From assembly GCA_051453625.1 (NCBI GenBank), contig JBOZIK010000001.1:87642475-87695395 (forward strand): a stretch of 52,921 bases of DNA. Reading direction: 5' to 3'. The position numbers and the translations under genes were made by a program. Each line of letters starts with the position of its first letter. Position 1 is the first letter of the stretch. The stretch comes from Welwitschia mirabilis. Taxonomy: Eukaryota; Gnetophyta; Gnetopsida; Welwitschiales. This document shows, piece after piece, positions 21,174-32,599 of the stretch. The notes beneath the pieces are model-generated. The model was not told the DNA's origin and did no database searches. It worked only from the letters and a program-made list of their open reading frames with translations.

Positions 21174-21801
21174 TAATAACATGCAAAAATTAACATTTAC
21201 ATTAATAAATCTAGGCCTTGTTAGCATGTTTAATTAGTTATTAAATAATTTTATGAATTTATCATGCTTAAGGCCATGAGGATCTAGCTTTAATAATAAT
21301 ATTCATTAACATTATTATTTTATAAGACATTATCATTATTTGAAGTATTATGGTAGAGGATAGAGATGTGGCAAGCATATTTGATAATGATGCTAGTTCT
21401 AAAAGTGGTGGTATTAGTTGTCATGCATAGAATGGGTTAATACTTATGTCCATAGGCCTTCATGTTGAAAATAATCAATCTAGAGCATTTATGATGTCAT
21501 TTATTAAATGAAGAATATTTTCTAAGAAAAAAACTTTAATGTGGCTTCATAACTAAAGAAAGACCATAGCAAACTTTGAAACACTCTAAATTATAAACCC
21601 AATAAAATTTAGAAAAATTTAAAGAATATCTTCATTAGGTCCTAAAAACCCAAATTCATAACCCTAGTTTAACCTATAAATACCTACTTTAGTTTAATTA
21701 GTAAGAGAAATATTTGGTCATATTGCATAAAAAGTTATTAGATCTTTAATTATGTGTTCTTTTTTATCCTTCCATTAGGGATGGACTATCTTTCAATCTA
21801 G
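21174..21801 (+). mobile_element. LTR M1, first half (split by element M)
   Basis: 628 bp beginning TAATAACATGC, the plus-strand counterpart of the first half of M2, M3 and M4 LTRs. It stops at 21801 and resumes at 28786 (M5). Together they make one about 1.35-kb LTR, matching M4 (1388 bp). It is a 3' LTR, because a polypurine tract precedes it. Confidence 0.75.
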
Positions 21802-23106
21802 TGTTCATGGTAAAATATAGCTATACATACATCTATTATTAATATATGATAATAAGTAATATTTCCCTATGTATATAAATCTTACATGACTAAATCCAAC
21901 TTTTAATAATAAAACTATGACTTATATATGTAGTATAGTCTCAATGTCACTTTTCCACAAGGATAGATGTGATAAAGTATTAATCAAATCAAGCATAGTA
22001 AAAATGAGTATGAGTAACTAAAATGTATAATAAAACTAAAAGTAAAACATAGCATTAATCATAGAAAAATAAGATCCAAAAAAGCATAAGTATTTAATTA
22101 AATTCATGTAGCTTTCACCTAGTTCAAGCATAGTGGAATAATCTCATCCACCATATACATGAGGATTATGTGGTTCTAGATCAAACATAGAAGCTTAATT
22201 TTATCTACCATTGAAATAAGGGTAATGTTTTCAATCCATCTTACCTTCACAACAAGAATAATTTAAGCATGAAAAGTCTGGATTTTCCAAGATCCATTAA
22301 ACATATATTCATGTTATACAAGCTAGAGTAAAAAGGAGAATCATCATAAGATATTAAAGTAATAACATGACTTATTTAATATCATAACAAGTATGAAATG
22401 AATTACAACTTCATATCAAAATAATGCATTAATAAAAGGATATAACACTTTATTATCAAATAAGTAAAAGAATACAATCCATACAAAATAGTCATGCTAA
22501 TCCAAGAAGCATCATTTTAGCTTGAAAGCTAATGCATTCCTAATAGGAGAATTAGGGAGAATACATGGCTAAAACTCTAATAATCGCTTATAAAATATGA
22601 TGAATTATATATTTAAGTAAAGTAAAGTAGGCTATTTTTAGGCTAACTTGGGCTTTTTAATTAAGGTTTCTAAGGCCTAATGAGGTCATTCTTTAGAATA
22701 CCCAAAGTGTATAGGATTTTTCTTTAGTTATGGACCTAATTTAATGGGTTTTCTTATAAAATATTCTTCATTTTTCATCTAATTTTGGAAATTTCATGAA
22801 GAAATTGCTTGTGTCAAGAAGGTTTAAGAATATAAATATGGACTCATTCTACATGTAGTAACTGATGTCACCACTCCTACAATTGACACCATTATCAATA
22901 ATACTTAGAACACATCCATCCTCTACCATAATACTATAGATAATCCAAATATACTATAACATGATAGTGTTAAGGTAGATTATTAGTAAAACTAGATTTC
23001 TGTGATCTTAAGCATAATAAAGACGTAAAAGTGTTATAAGAATTAATCAAACATGCTAACAAGACTTGTATTTCTTAATCTAAATGTTAATTTTTACTTG
23101 TTATCA
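21802..23106 (-). mobile_element. LTR M2, 3' LTR of element M (1305 bp)
   Basis: Plus-strand view TGTTCATGG...TTGTTATCA. It aligns with M3 over its full length. The polypurine tract lies at 23107-23137. Confidence 0.8.
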
Positions 23107-23137
23107 TACCTCCTAATCAACCTTTTTCTAGCCCCTT
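23107..23137 (-). other. polypurine tract of element M
   Basis: The minus strand reads AAGGGGCTAGAAAAAGG then GATTAGGAGGTA next to the LTR start TGATAACAAG. Confidence 0.65.
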
Positions 23138-24589
23138 AGCCAAAATGGTATATTAAATATTAGTTTATATAACAAAAAGTTTAAAGTAAAATAATAAAGT
23201 ATAATCAAAGAACAATGAAGTAATTCAAAAAAACTGATCAACTTGAACCTAAAATTATACTTAAGAAAAAGAATAAAGCATAAAAGATAGATACTTAATT
23301 GTAAATGTCACTCCCCTTAACTGAGGCAAAACTTTATCCTTAAAATTTGAAGGGTGTGAAAAATAAAGTGAAAAAGTGATGAGGAATGAATAATGCATGT
23401 TATATTGAAATTAAAACTAAGCTAAAAAATAAAATACTAAATGAAAAATGTAATTCATAATAAAACTAGAGCTACATTACCAATAGGTATTTATAATCAT
23501 GATGTAGTTAACTAAGCCTAATAGAAATGATCATAACCAAATGAACTAAAAAATATCTAAGATTTTTATTAATTTTCTTTACTCTTATTTTTTAAAATAG
23601 TTATAGAACATGAAAGAGGAATTAACTTGTTAGACTAATAGTAAAATAATCTCATCCCTATGAATGCTTTTAAATTAAAAAAACCATGAAATAATAAACT
23701 ATAATAAACTATACCTTTTTCTTTAATTTCAAATTAAATATCTCTAATGCATGTAAGTATTAAAAAAGAACTAAAAAATTCAAATAACTATCTTATGAAA
23801 AAGCAAAGACCTATAAAATCTCAACTAAATCTTAAAAAATTAAAGGATCTCTTTATTCATGGATTAAAAAAAAGACCATTATTAACCAAGATCATTGAGT
23901 CTTATGAATTCATAAGATGATAGGAGGGGTGGATAAAATGTGAAAAAAATGAAGGATTATATAAAGGTTATTTAAATAAGTAAAAATGGCTAAAATGTGA
24001 ATAAGATGAATTATTATGACTAGGTTATTCTATGAAAGAAGCATCCTTGAATATATTTACTTTTTTCATAGTTTAATCTAAACATATTAAGGCTAGAGTA
24101 GGTAATTCCAATGTAAATTCATTTGATAAAATAAAGTTAGATTTACAATAAGGGTATCAATCATAAATGAAAATTAAAATGATAAAGGATTATGATTTTT
24201 TAGTTTAAAGTGTTAGGAATGGTAATCAAGTAATAATTCAGGCTTAGGAATGTTTTCATAGCAATACTTTATGAATAAGTTAAAAGAATCAGAGAGGGTA
24301 TGGGAAGGATAGTCATTAAGATCTAAATATTCTAAGTCATGAGTGGTTTTTTATATTTATTTTTTATTCTTAATCAATAATTATTATAAGACATTTTTCT
24401 AAGATGAAGATATGGATCAATTAAAAATCAAAAAATAAACTAGGTCATCATCAAAATATATTTCAAATACTAAAGAGGTGAGTTCACATCAAAAGAAGGA
24501 TCATTTTTAAGATTAACAAGTGAATCATAATTAGAAAAAGGCAGAGGAATAGGGAAACATTTTTCTCATATGAAGAAGGATCAAAGTCA
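23138..24589 (-). other. non-coding region of M where RT to integrase would be expected
   Basis: About 1.45 kb between the protease and the polypurine tract. I looked on the minus strand for WR-CIDYRKLN, RMPFGL, YVDD, TDH-AL and WVEAI-type blocks and saw none. Near 24500 a non-pol Pro/Ser/Asp-rich reading continues from the protease frame. An intact pol would need about 3 kb. Confidence 0.5.
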
Positions 24590-25120
24590 TCATTAATACT
24601 TTCAATAAACTTTACTATTTCTAAATCTTGAGGGTGCTCTGTGGTAGTAAAGATATTTAGCTTAATGGTTATGTTATTAAATAAACTATTAATAGGACCA
24701 TTTATATAATTAATAAGAGTATTAAAAATATTAAAAAAAAGGTCTTTCCAAGATAAGTGGAATGGATTAACTTCTACTTTATTCTATCTCCAAAACTACA
24801 CAAAGTCCACAAGAAAGTAGCAATTTTATGCTTAAATGATTACATCCTTTACTATCCAAAAGGATATTTGTAAAATGTTATCAAATAATTATAATTAGAA
24901 TTTGATATTTTAAGATAATTTAGATCAAGTTCCTTGTAAAAAATATAGGGTAAAAGATTAATTCTAGCTCTAATATCTAACAAGTCTTATTAGAATTTTG
25001 TATTTCCAATTGTACTAGCTATGGTAGGGCATCCTAGATCTTTGTATTTTGGATTATTTAGTTGTTAATAATGGCACTAGTTTATTAGGTATCATAGGCT
25101 TTACTCTTCATATTAGTCCT
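24590..25120 (-). pseudogene. element M aspartic protease relic
   Basis: The minus strand reads VPSYTKFLKGLCTIKK near 25125-25080 (family VP-YAKFLKDL), PTIASTIGNTKF near 25030, then LLDIRARINLLPYIFYKEL near 24985-24930 (family LLDLGASINLLPYSVYKQL; the catalytic Asp kept, Gly-Ala replaced). Near 24740-24670 an LINYINGPINSLFNNITIKL segment matches the protease C-terminus of Tat-type elements, where LGRPF precedes it. Frame breaks and stops are present. Confidence 0.75.
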
Positions 25121-25369
25121 TTTTTGATAGTACATAGACCTTTTAAGAATTTGGTATATGAAGGTACTTGTAGAGGGATAGTTATCTTCACTTCCTTAAA
25201 AATTTCTAGTGCTTTTTTTTAATTCTCAGTTAATTTATGTTTTTTAAGTTGTTGAGAAAAGGATAATATCTTCTTATAAGTTGAGGCAGCATTTTCTACT
25301 TCATGATTCTTCTCTATCTCTATTTCCCTTTTAGGCTCACTCTGTTGTACTTCTTCTTCTTAGGGTCCT

Positions 25370-26480
25370 TGTTCTTCTAATTCTTTGTTGAATTCTTTTC
25401 TATTTCTTAAGTGAATAACCTTGGTTTTGTTACTTTGTAAATCTTCCATTAATTTAAAATTTGTAAAAACAAGCTTACCTTTCTCATGTTGGTTCAGTGA
25501 TGTAAGGATATCTATGATGGATTAGCTTAGTTATTACATACCTTGTTCTAACTTTTGTAATGTGGAAGAGGTTTGTTAGTTGAATTGTTATTGTGTGGTA
25601 GATATGATGTTGAGCTTTCATAAACTTATAAAGTATAGCCTCTAAAGAGTTAAAAGTTGAGAGAGAGTTTGAACTATTAAATTGACTATTTAATGCTTGA
25701 TTAGGATTATCATATTTTTATAACAAATTTGGGTGGTTCCTCCATCCAAGGTTATAAGTATCAGAACAGGAAATTATTTGGTCTTTTCTTTTACCATTTT
25801 TATTCCACAACATTGACTTGCTCTTTTGCTACACTTTGAAACATGAGTATAGTTGAGTAATCTAACATTTTATGAGTATCCATAAGTTTTAACTATGATT
25901 TTAAGAAATTTCCATGATTCATCAATTTATAGATTTAGAAAGATACCTTTATATATTATTCCCATACATTGCCTATGTTTTGATGAAATTCCTTCATGAA
26001 GGAAATTTATAATTCTTTCTTACTCAAAATAATGTTGTGGACATTTAAGAAGTAGATTCTTAAATCTTTCTATAGTGTAAGAGGATGTTTCACTCTTATC
26101 TAATGGCAGTGGTTTTAAAAATAGAGAATAATTTTCTAATGGTGTGTTAGTTAAGTTTATTTTAAATAGTAATAAAAATAGGTTTTAAGATGTATGTCTA
26201 GGATTTTTCCTTTTCTTTAAGTAAAATAATATTATTGTAAGTACATTAGATGTATTAGGTCTTTAAGGAATTATAGATAAGTCATACTCAAACTTGTTAA
26301 GATGTAAGTAAATATCCTCAAACTTCAAACCATGAAAATGTGGAAGAAGTTGAATAATTTCTAGTTTTAAGTTAATTCCATTAGCATTAGAAGATTTAAT
26401 AATTCATGAAACTATACCTAAACATTATGAGTAAAGATATTCTTTTATGATTTGTCTAGGTTAGTTAAGATTAATGATGC
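25370..26480 (-). pseudogene. element M gag relic
   Basis: Order on the minus strand: LLPHFHGLKFEDIYLHLNKF near 26350-26290 (family L-P-FHG-E-EDPYLHLKEF), LKPLPLDKSETSSYTIERFK near 26110-26050 overlapping LLLKCPQHYFE (Retrotrans_gag), and a C-terminal LTSLNQHEKGKLVF segment near 25510 followed by KVIHLRNRKEF near 25420 (family AITLRSGKE). C-terminal stops sit at positions where Gln is common. This is the same Athila/Tat gag type as in A1 and E1, but divergent. Confidence 0.7.
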
Positions 26481-27460
26481 TTTTAAAGTTATGAGATTGA
26501 GAAACTAATGGGTTATTTAGATCTTCTTGTGATCTTTCACATGAATGAACTTTAGGAATACTTTTATGATCTAACTTATGATCTATTTTGGAGCTAATAG
26601 GGATTTGATGTAATATACCATTATGTGTTTATTATTAGTTCATGAAATTTAAAAAAAAATAAGAAAAAGTTATATTTTTAGATGCACAAGATACATAAAA
26701 AGATTCAAGATGACACTAACATTTTATTAACCAAAGATGAAGAAGTTATAACATAAGAATCCTATGTTGCTAGTAAGGGAAGATAGTGGCATTAGTTCTT
26801 TGGCATAAAATAGTTTTTCCAAAAGATGAAAACATAGCCCTAAAGATAACTAATAGTTTAGAATATTAGGTTATTACAATTAACTAATAATACTAAAAGT
26901 AGATAATGAAAAAGACTAATTTAAAAATGAAAAACTATAATACAATGTAATACAAGACAAAAAAAAATGCATGTAATAAGGAACTTCCTTGAGATTTTTC
27001 TAATGATAGTCTTCTTAATTTTTTGTTTTTCAAGTAACTGCTAAGAAAGTCACCTGAGATAAAGAGTGAAAAGATGGTAGAAAGAGAATATGAATAGAAG
27101 AAAGAATTTTTTATTTTTTTCTTAATGTATTCTCTTCAAAAATATTAAAAAATTATCCCCAATAAGAAAAATTAATATAATATTCTAAATAATATTCATT
27201 AAAAAACAAAGAAGACAAAAAAAGAGAAACAAATAAAAAGAAAAAATGGAAAAGAAAAAAAAAGGTCACTAAATTAGGTTATGTGAATTAAGTAATAAGC
27301 ATGATCAACACTAATCCACTAGCGAGAAAAAGGAGGAAACACAACACCAAACAATAACTAATATGAAATAAATAAGAAAAAAATCAAAATAAAAGAATTA
27401 AAGTTAATATAAAAATATAAATTTTGTGTGTTCTCCACTATAGCCACTATGCTAATATTT
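26481..27460 (-). other. leader of element M
   Basis: Non-coding stretch between PBS and gag, with a purine-rich tract near 27190-27265. No tandem array as in A1 was seen. Confidence 0.45.
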
Positions 27461-27478
27461 CTAGTGACAATTTCAAAA
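27461..27478 (-). other. primer binding site of element M, eroded
   Basis: The minus strand reads TTTTGAAATTGTCACTAG directly after the LTR end. It pairs best with a TGGCGTCGTYGCTGG-type site after reversing G-to-A and C-to-T changes. The M4 counterpart is at 31358-31376. Both are followed by a CTATAGTGGA block. Confidence 0.45.
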
Positions 27479-28785
27479 TGTTATTTATAGCAAAATTTGG
27501 TTATACTTGTATCTATCATTAATGTATGATAATAAGTAATATTACCCTGTGAATACAAATTTTGTGTGGCCAAATTCAAATTTTACCAATAAAACTAAGA
27601 CTCCCATTTATAGTATAATTTCATTATTGTTCTTTCACACAAATAGATGTAATAAACTATCCATCAAAGTAAGCATAACAGAAATGCATATGAGTAACTA
27701 AAATGTGTAAGAGAATTAGGAATGAGACATATCATTAATATTAGCATAATAATTTCAAGAAATTTATAAGTTTTTAATTAAACTCATGTAGATTTTATCC
27801 TAACTTAAGCATAGTGGCATAATTGTATTTGTCATAGACATCTAGCTAATATAGTTTTAGCTCAATCATAGTGACATAATATCATCCACTATATATATAA
27901 GGGTGATGTCTCTAAGCCACATAGCGTTTATGGTAAGAATATTATAAGTAGAAAAAGTAGAAGTCTCCTAAGATCTATTAAATAAAGATTCAAGTTATTC
28001 AAGTTAGAGTAAAAAGAAGGACTATCATAAGATCTTAAAATAATAAGATTCCTTAGTCAATTCTAAGTATAACAAGTATAAAACAAATCATAACTTAATA
28101 TCAAAGTAATGCACTAGGGGAAAAATATAACACTTTATTATTAGATAAGTATATAATTCATAAAAAAATACTCATGATAATCTAAGAAGCATCATTCTAG
28201 CTTAAAGGATAGTTCATCCTTAATGAGAGTATTAGAAAGAACACATGACTAAAGCTCCAATAAGTTTTTATAGAGTATGATGAATTATCTCTTTAAGTAA
28301 AGTAAAGTAGGGTATTTAGAAGCTAACTTAGGATTTTGATTTAGGCTTTTCAAGGCCGAATGGGATCATCCTTTAGAATTCCTAGAGTGTATGAGGTTGT
28401 TCATTAGTCACAAGACCAATTTGAAGGGTTATTCTTATAAAATATTCTTCATTTATCATCCTTTTATAAATGTTCTAAATGGATTTCTCATGTTAAGAAA
28501 ATTTGAAAACCCCAAGAATAGATCCATTCTATGCATAGTAACTAGAAGCATAGATCTAGAACTAGAATCACTACTAATAATACTCAGAATGCCTTCATCC
28601 TTTATCATAATACTTTAGATGATGTAAATATCTTATAAAATAGTAGTGTTAAGGAGGATTACTAGTAAGATTAAATTTCTATATCTTTAATCATAAAAAA
28701 TATATAAAATAATCATAATACTCAATTAGGCATGCTAACAAGGCCTATATTTCTTAATGTAAATGTTAATTTTTACATGTTATCT
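27479..28785 (-). mobile_element. LTR M3, 5' LTR of element M (1307 bp)
   Basis: Plus-strand view TGTTATTTATAGC...ATGTTATCT. Full-length match to M2. LTR divergence looks large (roughly 20 percent by eye), so the insertion is old. Confidence 0.8.
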
Positions 28786-29509
28786 ACTAGCATGATTCTT
28801 CTTGGATTAGAATGAGTACTTTTCATGGATTAGATGATTGTATTTATTTGATAGTAAAGTATTATACATTTTTTCCCTAGTTTGTTGCATTATTTTGATA
28901 TCAAATTATGATCATTTCATACGTATTATGCTTACGATTGATTAAGGTATATTATTACTTTAAGATTTTATGATTATTTTTTAATCTCTAACTTGCATAA
29001 CCTCAATTTTTATTTAATATATCTTATAAGATTCCTACTTTTCATGTTTATAATATTCTTACCATGAAGGCTAGGTGACTTGGGGACATCACTTTCATAT
29101 CTATGATGGATGAGATCATGCCATTGTACTTGAGCTAAAACTACATATGCCTCATATCTATGGTGGATTCAATTATGCCATTATGTTTGAGAGTAAAAGC
29201 TATATAAATTTAATTTAAAACTTATTATTTTTTAAAAGTCATTATGATAGTATTAATTCTATGATCTAGTCCTATTTCTCTTATATGTTTTAGTTACTTA
29301 TACTCATGTTTATTATGCCTTCTTTCATTGATAATTTAGCACATATCTTCCTATGGAAGAATGGCGCTAGGACTATATTATAAATGGAAGTCATAGTTTC
29401 ATTAGTAAAAGTTGTGCTTGTTCACATAAGATTTGCATCCATAGGATGATCTTTCCTATTACTTTATACTAATAATAGCTACAAGCATAGCTATATTTTA
29501 TCATGAATC
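28786..29509 (+). mobile_element. LTR M5, second half of the split LTR
   Basis: Begins ACTAGCATG, continuing exactly where M1 breaks (compare TCAAACTAGCACGATGC in M4). It ends near ATGAATC at 29509. M1+M5 form one plus-strand 3' LTR interrupted by element M. Confidence 0.75.
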
Positions 29510-29964
29510 TTTAGTCATAAGGGTTACAACCTCATGAAATATAGATTCTATGGCTACCATAAACATAATATCATTAACAAAGATTTGGATAAGTAAGAAA
29601 TTATAATTGATATTTTAATGAATAAATTCTTATCAATTTTACCTCTAATGAAGTCATGTGATAAAACAAAATAAATTAGGTTTTTATACCATAGTTTTTC
29701 ATACCATGTCCTAAGTGCTTGTTTAAGTCCATAAAAAGCTTTTTCAATCTCTAAATATGGTTAGGATGTCTTGATTTCTTAAAATTAAAGAGTTGTTATA
29801 CAAAACTAAGTTCATTTAAGGTACCATTCAAAAATAATCTTTTAGTTACATTTGATAAATCTTGAAATTAAAAATATAAGATATAGCAAGAAAGATATGA
29901 ATGAACATTAATCTAATTACTATAGTAAACATTGCATCAAAATCAACGTCTCTTATTTGTGTGT
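29510..29964 (-). pseudogene. copia reverse transcriptase fragment Co-3
   Basis: The minus strand reads TQIRDVDFDAMFTIVIRLMF near 29960-29890 (family Q-EGIDFDETFAPVARLEA), KAFYGLKQALRTWY near 29735-29695 (family KALYGLKQAPRAWY) and LIQIFVNDIMFM near 29595-29560 (family LVQIYVDDIIFG). The YVDD catalytic motif reads FVND, losing one Asp. It is bounded by M-family LTRs on both sides (M5 left, M4 right), so only about 450 bp of the gene shows. Inactive. Confidence 0.8.
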
Positions 29965-31352
29965 TAATAACATACAAAAAATAATATTTAAAGTAAGATA
30001 TCTAAGCTGTGTTAGCATTCTTAAATTATCATTATGTTATTTTTACACATTTGTTGTACTTAAGGCTATGGGAAACTAGGTTTGCTAATAAATTACCTTA
30101 ACACTACTATTTTGTAATATATTAGCATAATTTAGAGCATGATGATAGAAGATGAAAGTGTGCCTAGCATCTTTTACGGTGGAATTGGTTTTAAGAGTAG
30201 TGGCATTAGTTAATCTATGCAAAATAGTTTCATACTTACATTCTTAAGCCTTTTTACTATAGCAAATTCATTTGAAGCATTTCTAAAGTTATTGAATAGA
30301 TGAAGAATATTTTCTAGGAGAAACAAATTAATGTGATTACATAACTAATAATAATCCTATTACACTTTAGAACACTCTAAAGAATGACGCCCTTAAGATT
30401 TAAAATACTCTAAAGAAGAATCCCTTAAATTGGTCTCATGACTAAAGGATGATTATGTACACTTTGAGCATTCTCAACAATGACCTTATTAATTCTAACT
30501 ATAAATCCTAATTTAGGCCTATAAGTATATTACTTTACTTTATTTAATATTATATCATTATTATGTTGTATAAGAAAGTGGATATTTAGTCATGAGTCTT
30601 TTCTAAGAATTCTATATGAATGGGATAGCTATCAAACTAGCACGATGCTTCTTGGTTTAGCATAAGTACTTTCATGAATTATGTGATTTTACATTTTTAA
30701 TCCTAAAGTATTACATATAATTGGTGTATTAATTTAATATTAAGTTTTAATACATATCATACTTATTATGCTTTAAACTGGCTAAGGAATGATTTTACTT
30801 TAAGATTTTTGAATGATTCTCCTTTTCATTTTACATTGCATAATCTAAATTTTTATTTGATGATGAAGAATTTACTTTTTACACTTACTTTAGTTTTGTT
30901 ATAATGGATAAATGTCTTAGATATATCACACTCATGTCTATCATGGATGTGATTATGCCATTATGATTGATCTAGAACTATATTAGTCTTATGTCTGTGG
31001 TGGATAAGACTATGCCACTATGCTTGAGTTATAGAGTAAAAGCTACATGAATTTACTTTAGCACTTATGTATTTTCATGAAGATATTATGACAATTTGAA
31101 TGCTATATCCCATTCTTGGATCGTTTATATAGTTTAATCTCTTATATTCATTTTCATTATGCTTCCTTTATTAATATCTCATATTATTTATCTATGTGAA
31201 AGAATGATCCTAGGACTATATTAAAAATTTAAGTCCTTGTATTATTAGTAAAATTTGAGTTTGGTCATGTAAGGTTTGTATTCCTAAGGTGATCTTACTC
31301 TGTGTCATACATTGATAACAAATATACATGTAGCTATATTTCACTATGAACA
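29965..31352 (+). mobile_element. LTR M4, plus-strand 5' LTR (1388 bp)
   Basis: Begins TAATAACATAC and ends ATGAACA. Full-length M-family LTR, followed by a PBS-like site, so it is a 5' LTR. Its element is cut after 72 bp by LTR L2. Confidence 0.7.
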
Positions 31353-31424
31353 ACTTTTTAGCATCATTTATGGGATAGTGACATGTTAGCTATAGTGGAA
31401 TCTGCATTAAATTTATATTTTTAG
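31353..31424 (+). other. PBS and first 70 bp of the M4 element
   Basis: TTTTTAGCATCATTTATGGG at 31356-31375 corresponds to the M PBS. The shared AGCTATAGTGGA block follows. The sequence then switches to copia LTR L2. Confidence 0.5.
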
Positions 31425-32097
31425 GATAGTTGAACTAAGAGGGGAGGGGTGAATGAGGTCTATTGAAAAATTAAATTTTATCAAACAAATTTAAAAGCTA
31501 TATAATAAACACCTTACTAAGATAACATGGTTCCCTAATCTGGGTACATCCACACATAGATGGTGGCTTTCTCTTACATCTCTAAATATTCTTAACCTAT
31601 AAAAAATAGTAATTTTAAAGAATCACCAATCTTACATACAATACGAGATGATCCTCTTAGGAAAGTAATCTATTTTCCTTAGGGATAATCAATAACACAA
31701 TATTAAACATGTGCTCACAAGCACTAAAGAATGTAGACATATTCAAATATGTAGATGTCTTTCATCTATGTTAGATCCATCTTTCAATATAGTCATCTTC
31801 ATTGAGATAGTCATCTTTCTCCTATAATTTGAAACCTAGTTCATCATAGAAATCTTTAAGCTATAGATATCTTTATCATAGATGTCTTTAAGAGTGTGGA
31901 CATCTTTCATTCTATAGATGTCTTTAGTCAATTAATTTTTAAATTTTTAATTCTAAGCTAAAATTTTCTTAAGATATCATCTTAAAGGTTTGAAATTGGA
32001 TATGCTTTTCATGATCAAGTTTTATTTACATTAACCTATTTACATAATTAAAAAAATACTTAACAAGTGGAATCATTAAAAACTAAATCTACTAATA
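31425..32097 (-). mobile_element. copia LTR L2 (3' LTR of a minus-strand Sirevirus-like element)
   Basis: Plus-strand view starts near AGTTGAACTAAGAGGGG and GGGGTGAATGAGG, the reverse of the SIRE-type CACCCCTCTT end, and finishes CTACTAATA at 32097. It shares segments with L1 but is shorter. A polypurine tract follows at 32098. It contains an AGATGTCT cluster at 31753-31923. Confidence 0.6.
31753..31923. repeat. AGATGTCT/GGACATCT cluster in LTR L2
   Basis: AGATGTCT at 31753-31760, 31880-31887 and 31916-31923, AGATATCT 31865-31872, GGACATCT 31898-31905. Same motif family as in L1 and in 34686-34787. Confidence 0.6.
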
Positions 32098-32113
32098 ATT
32101 TCCTCCTTTTATA
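32098..32113 (-). other. polypurine tract next to L2
   Basis: The minus strand reads ATAAAAGGAGGAAAT, preceded by GACATCAT. This is the SIRE-type GATGTCA-AAAGGGGGAGATTG context, eroded. Confidence 0.5.
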
Positions 32114-32599
32114 TGATGTCTAAAACCTAGCAAATCTCACTAGTTTAATCACATTTTATTAACTAAATTAAGATATTTTGATTTAATGTATAAAATCACA
32201 TAATCACAATTTATAGCAGTATTAAAAAATCATGATTTTAACTAGTTGAATAAACATGTAGAGTAAAGATTAAGAAAGGTGCATAAGCATTAGATAATTT
32301 CATCAGAAGAAATAATAATTAATTAAGTTAAATATGCTAATAATAGTATGCTAAAAATAAAAATTAGAGCATAGCATTTAAATGCTCCACTAATAAGAAA
32401 TGATATTAAAGATGAAAGTGTACCAACTATTAAAGTGTAATAACATCAATGGTAGAAATATCAAATAATAATAATGTGTGTCAATACCAAGAGTAATCAT
32501 CAATAAATAATGATGTCACTTAAGAAATCCAATCAATCATCTCATAGTCAAGTCCTTCATGCCCAAACAAGATGTCCATGATATAACTGATTTATACAA
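32114..32599 (-). other. spacer between PPT and env-like relic
   Basis: AT-rich, nothing recognised. Confidence 0.35.

Larger units (their letters stand above)
21802..28785 (-). mobile_element. gypsy element M: complete LTR pair, gag and protease only
   Basis: Minus-strand element of 6984 bp with two 1.3-kb LTRs (M3 5', M2 3'), PBS, leader, gag, protease, about 1.5 kb of non-coding 3' sequence and a polypurine tract. RT, RNase H and integrase blocks are not found in the 4.4-kb interior. It is inserted into an LTR of its own family in opposite orientation, with probable 5-bp target duplication TCTAG (21797-21801) / ACTAG (28786-28790). Proteins for mobility would have to come from another element. 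Confidence 0.75.

Noticed and set aside
21174-23106. Foldback or MITE-like inverted repeat (21174-21801 against 22480-23106)
   Set aside because: It is explained by insertion of element M in opposite orientation into a related LTR.
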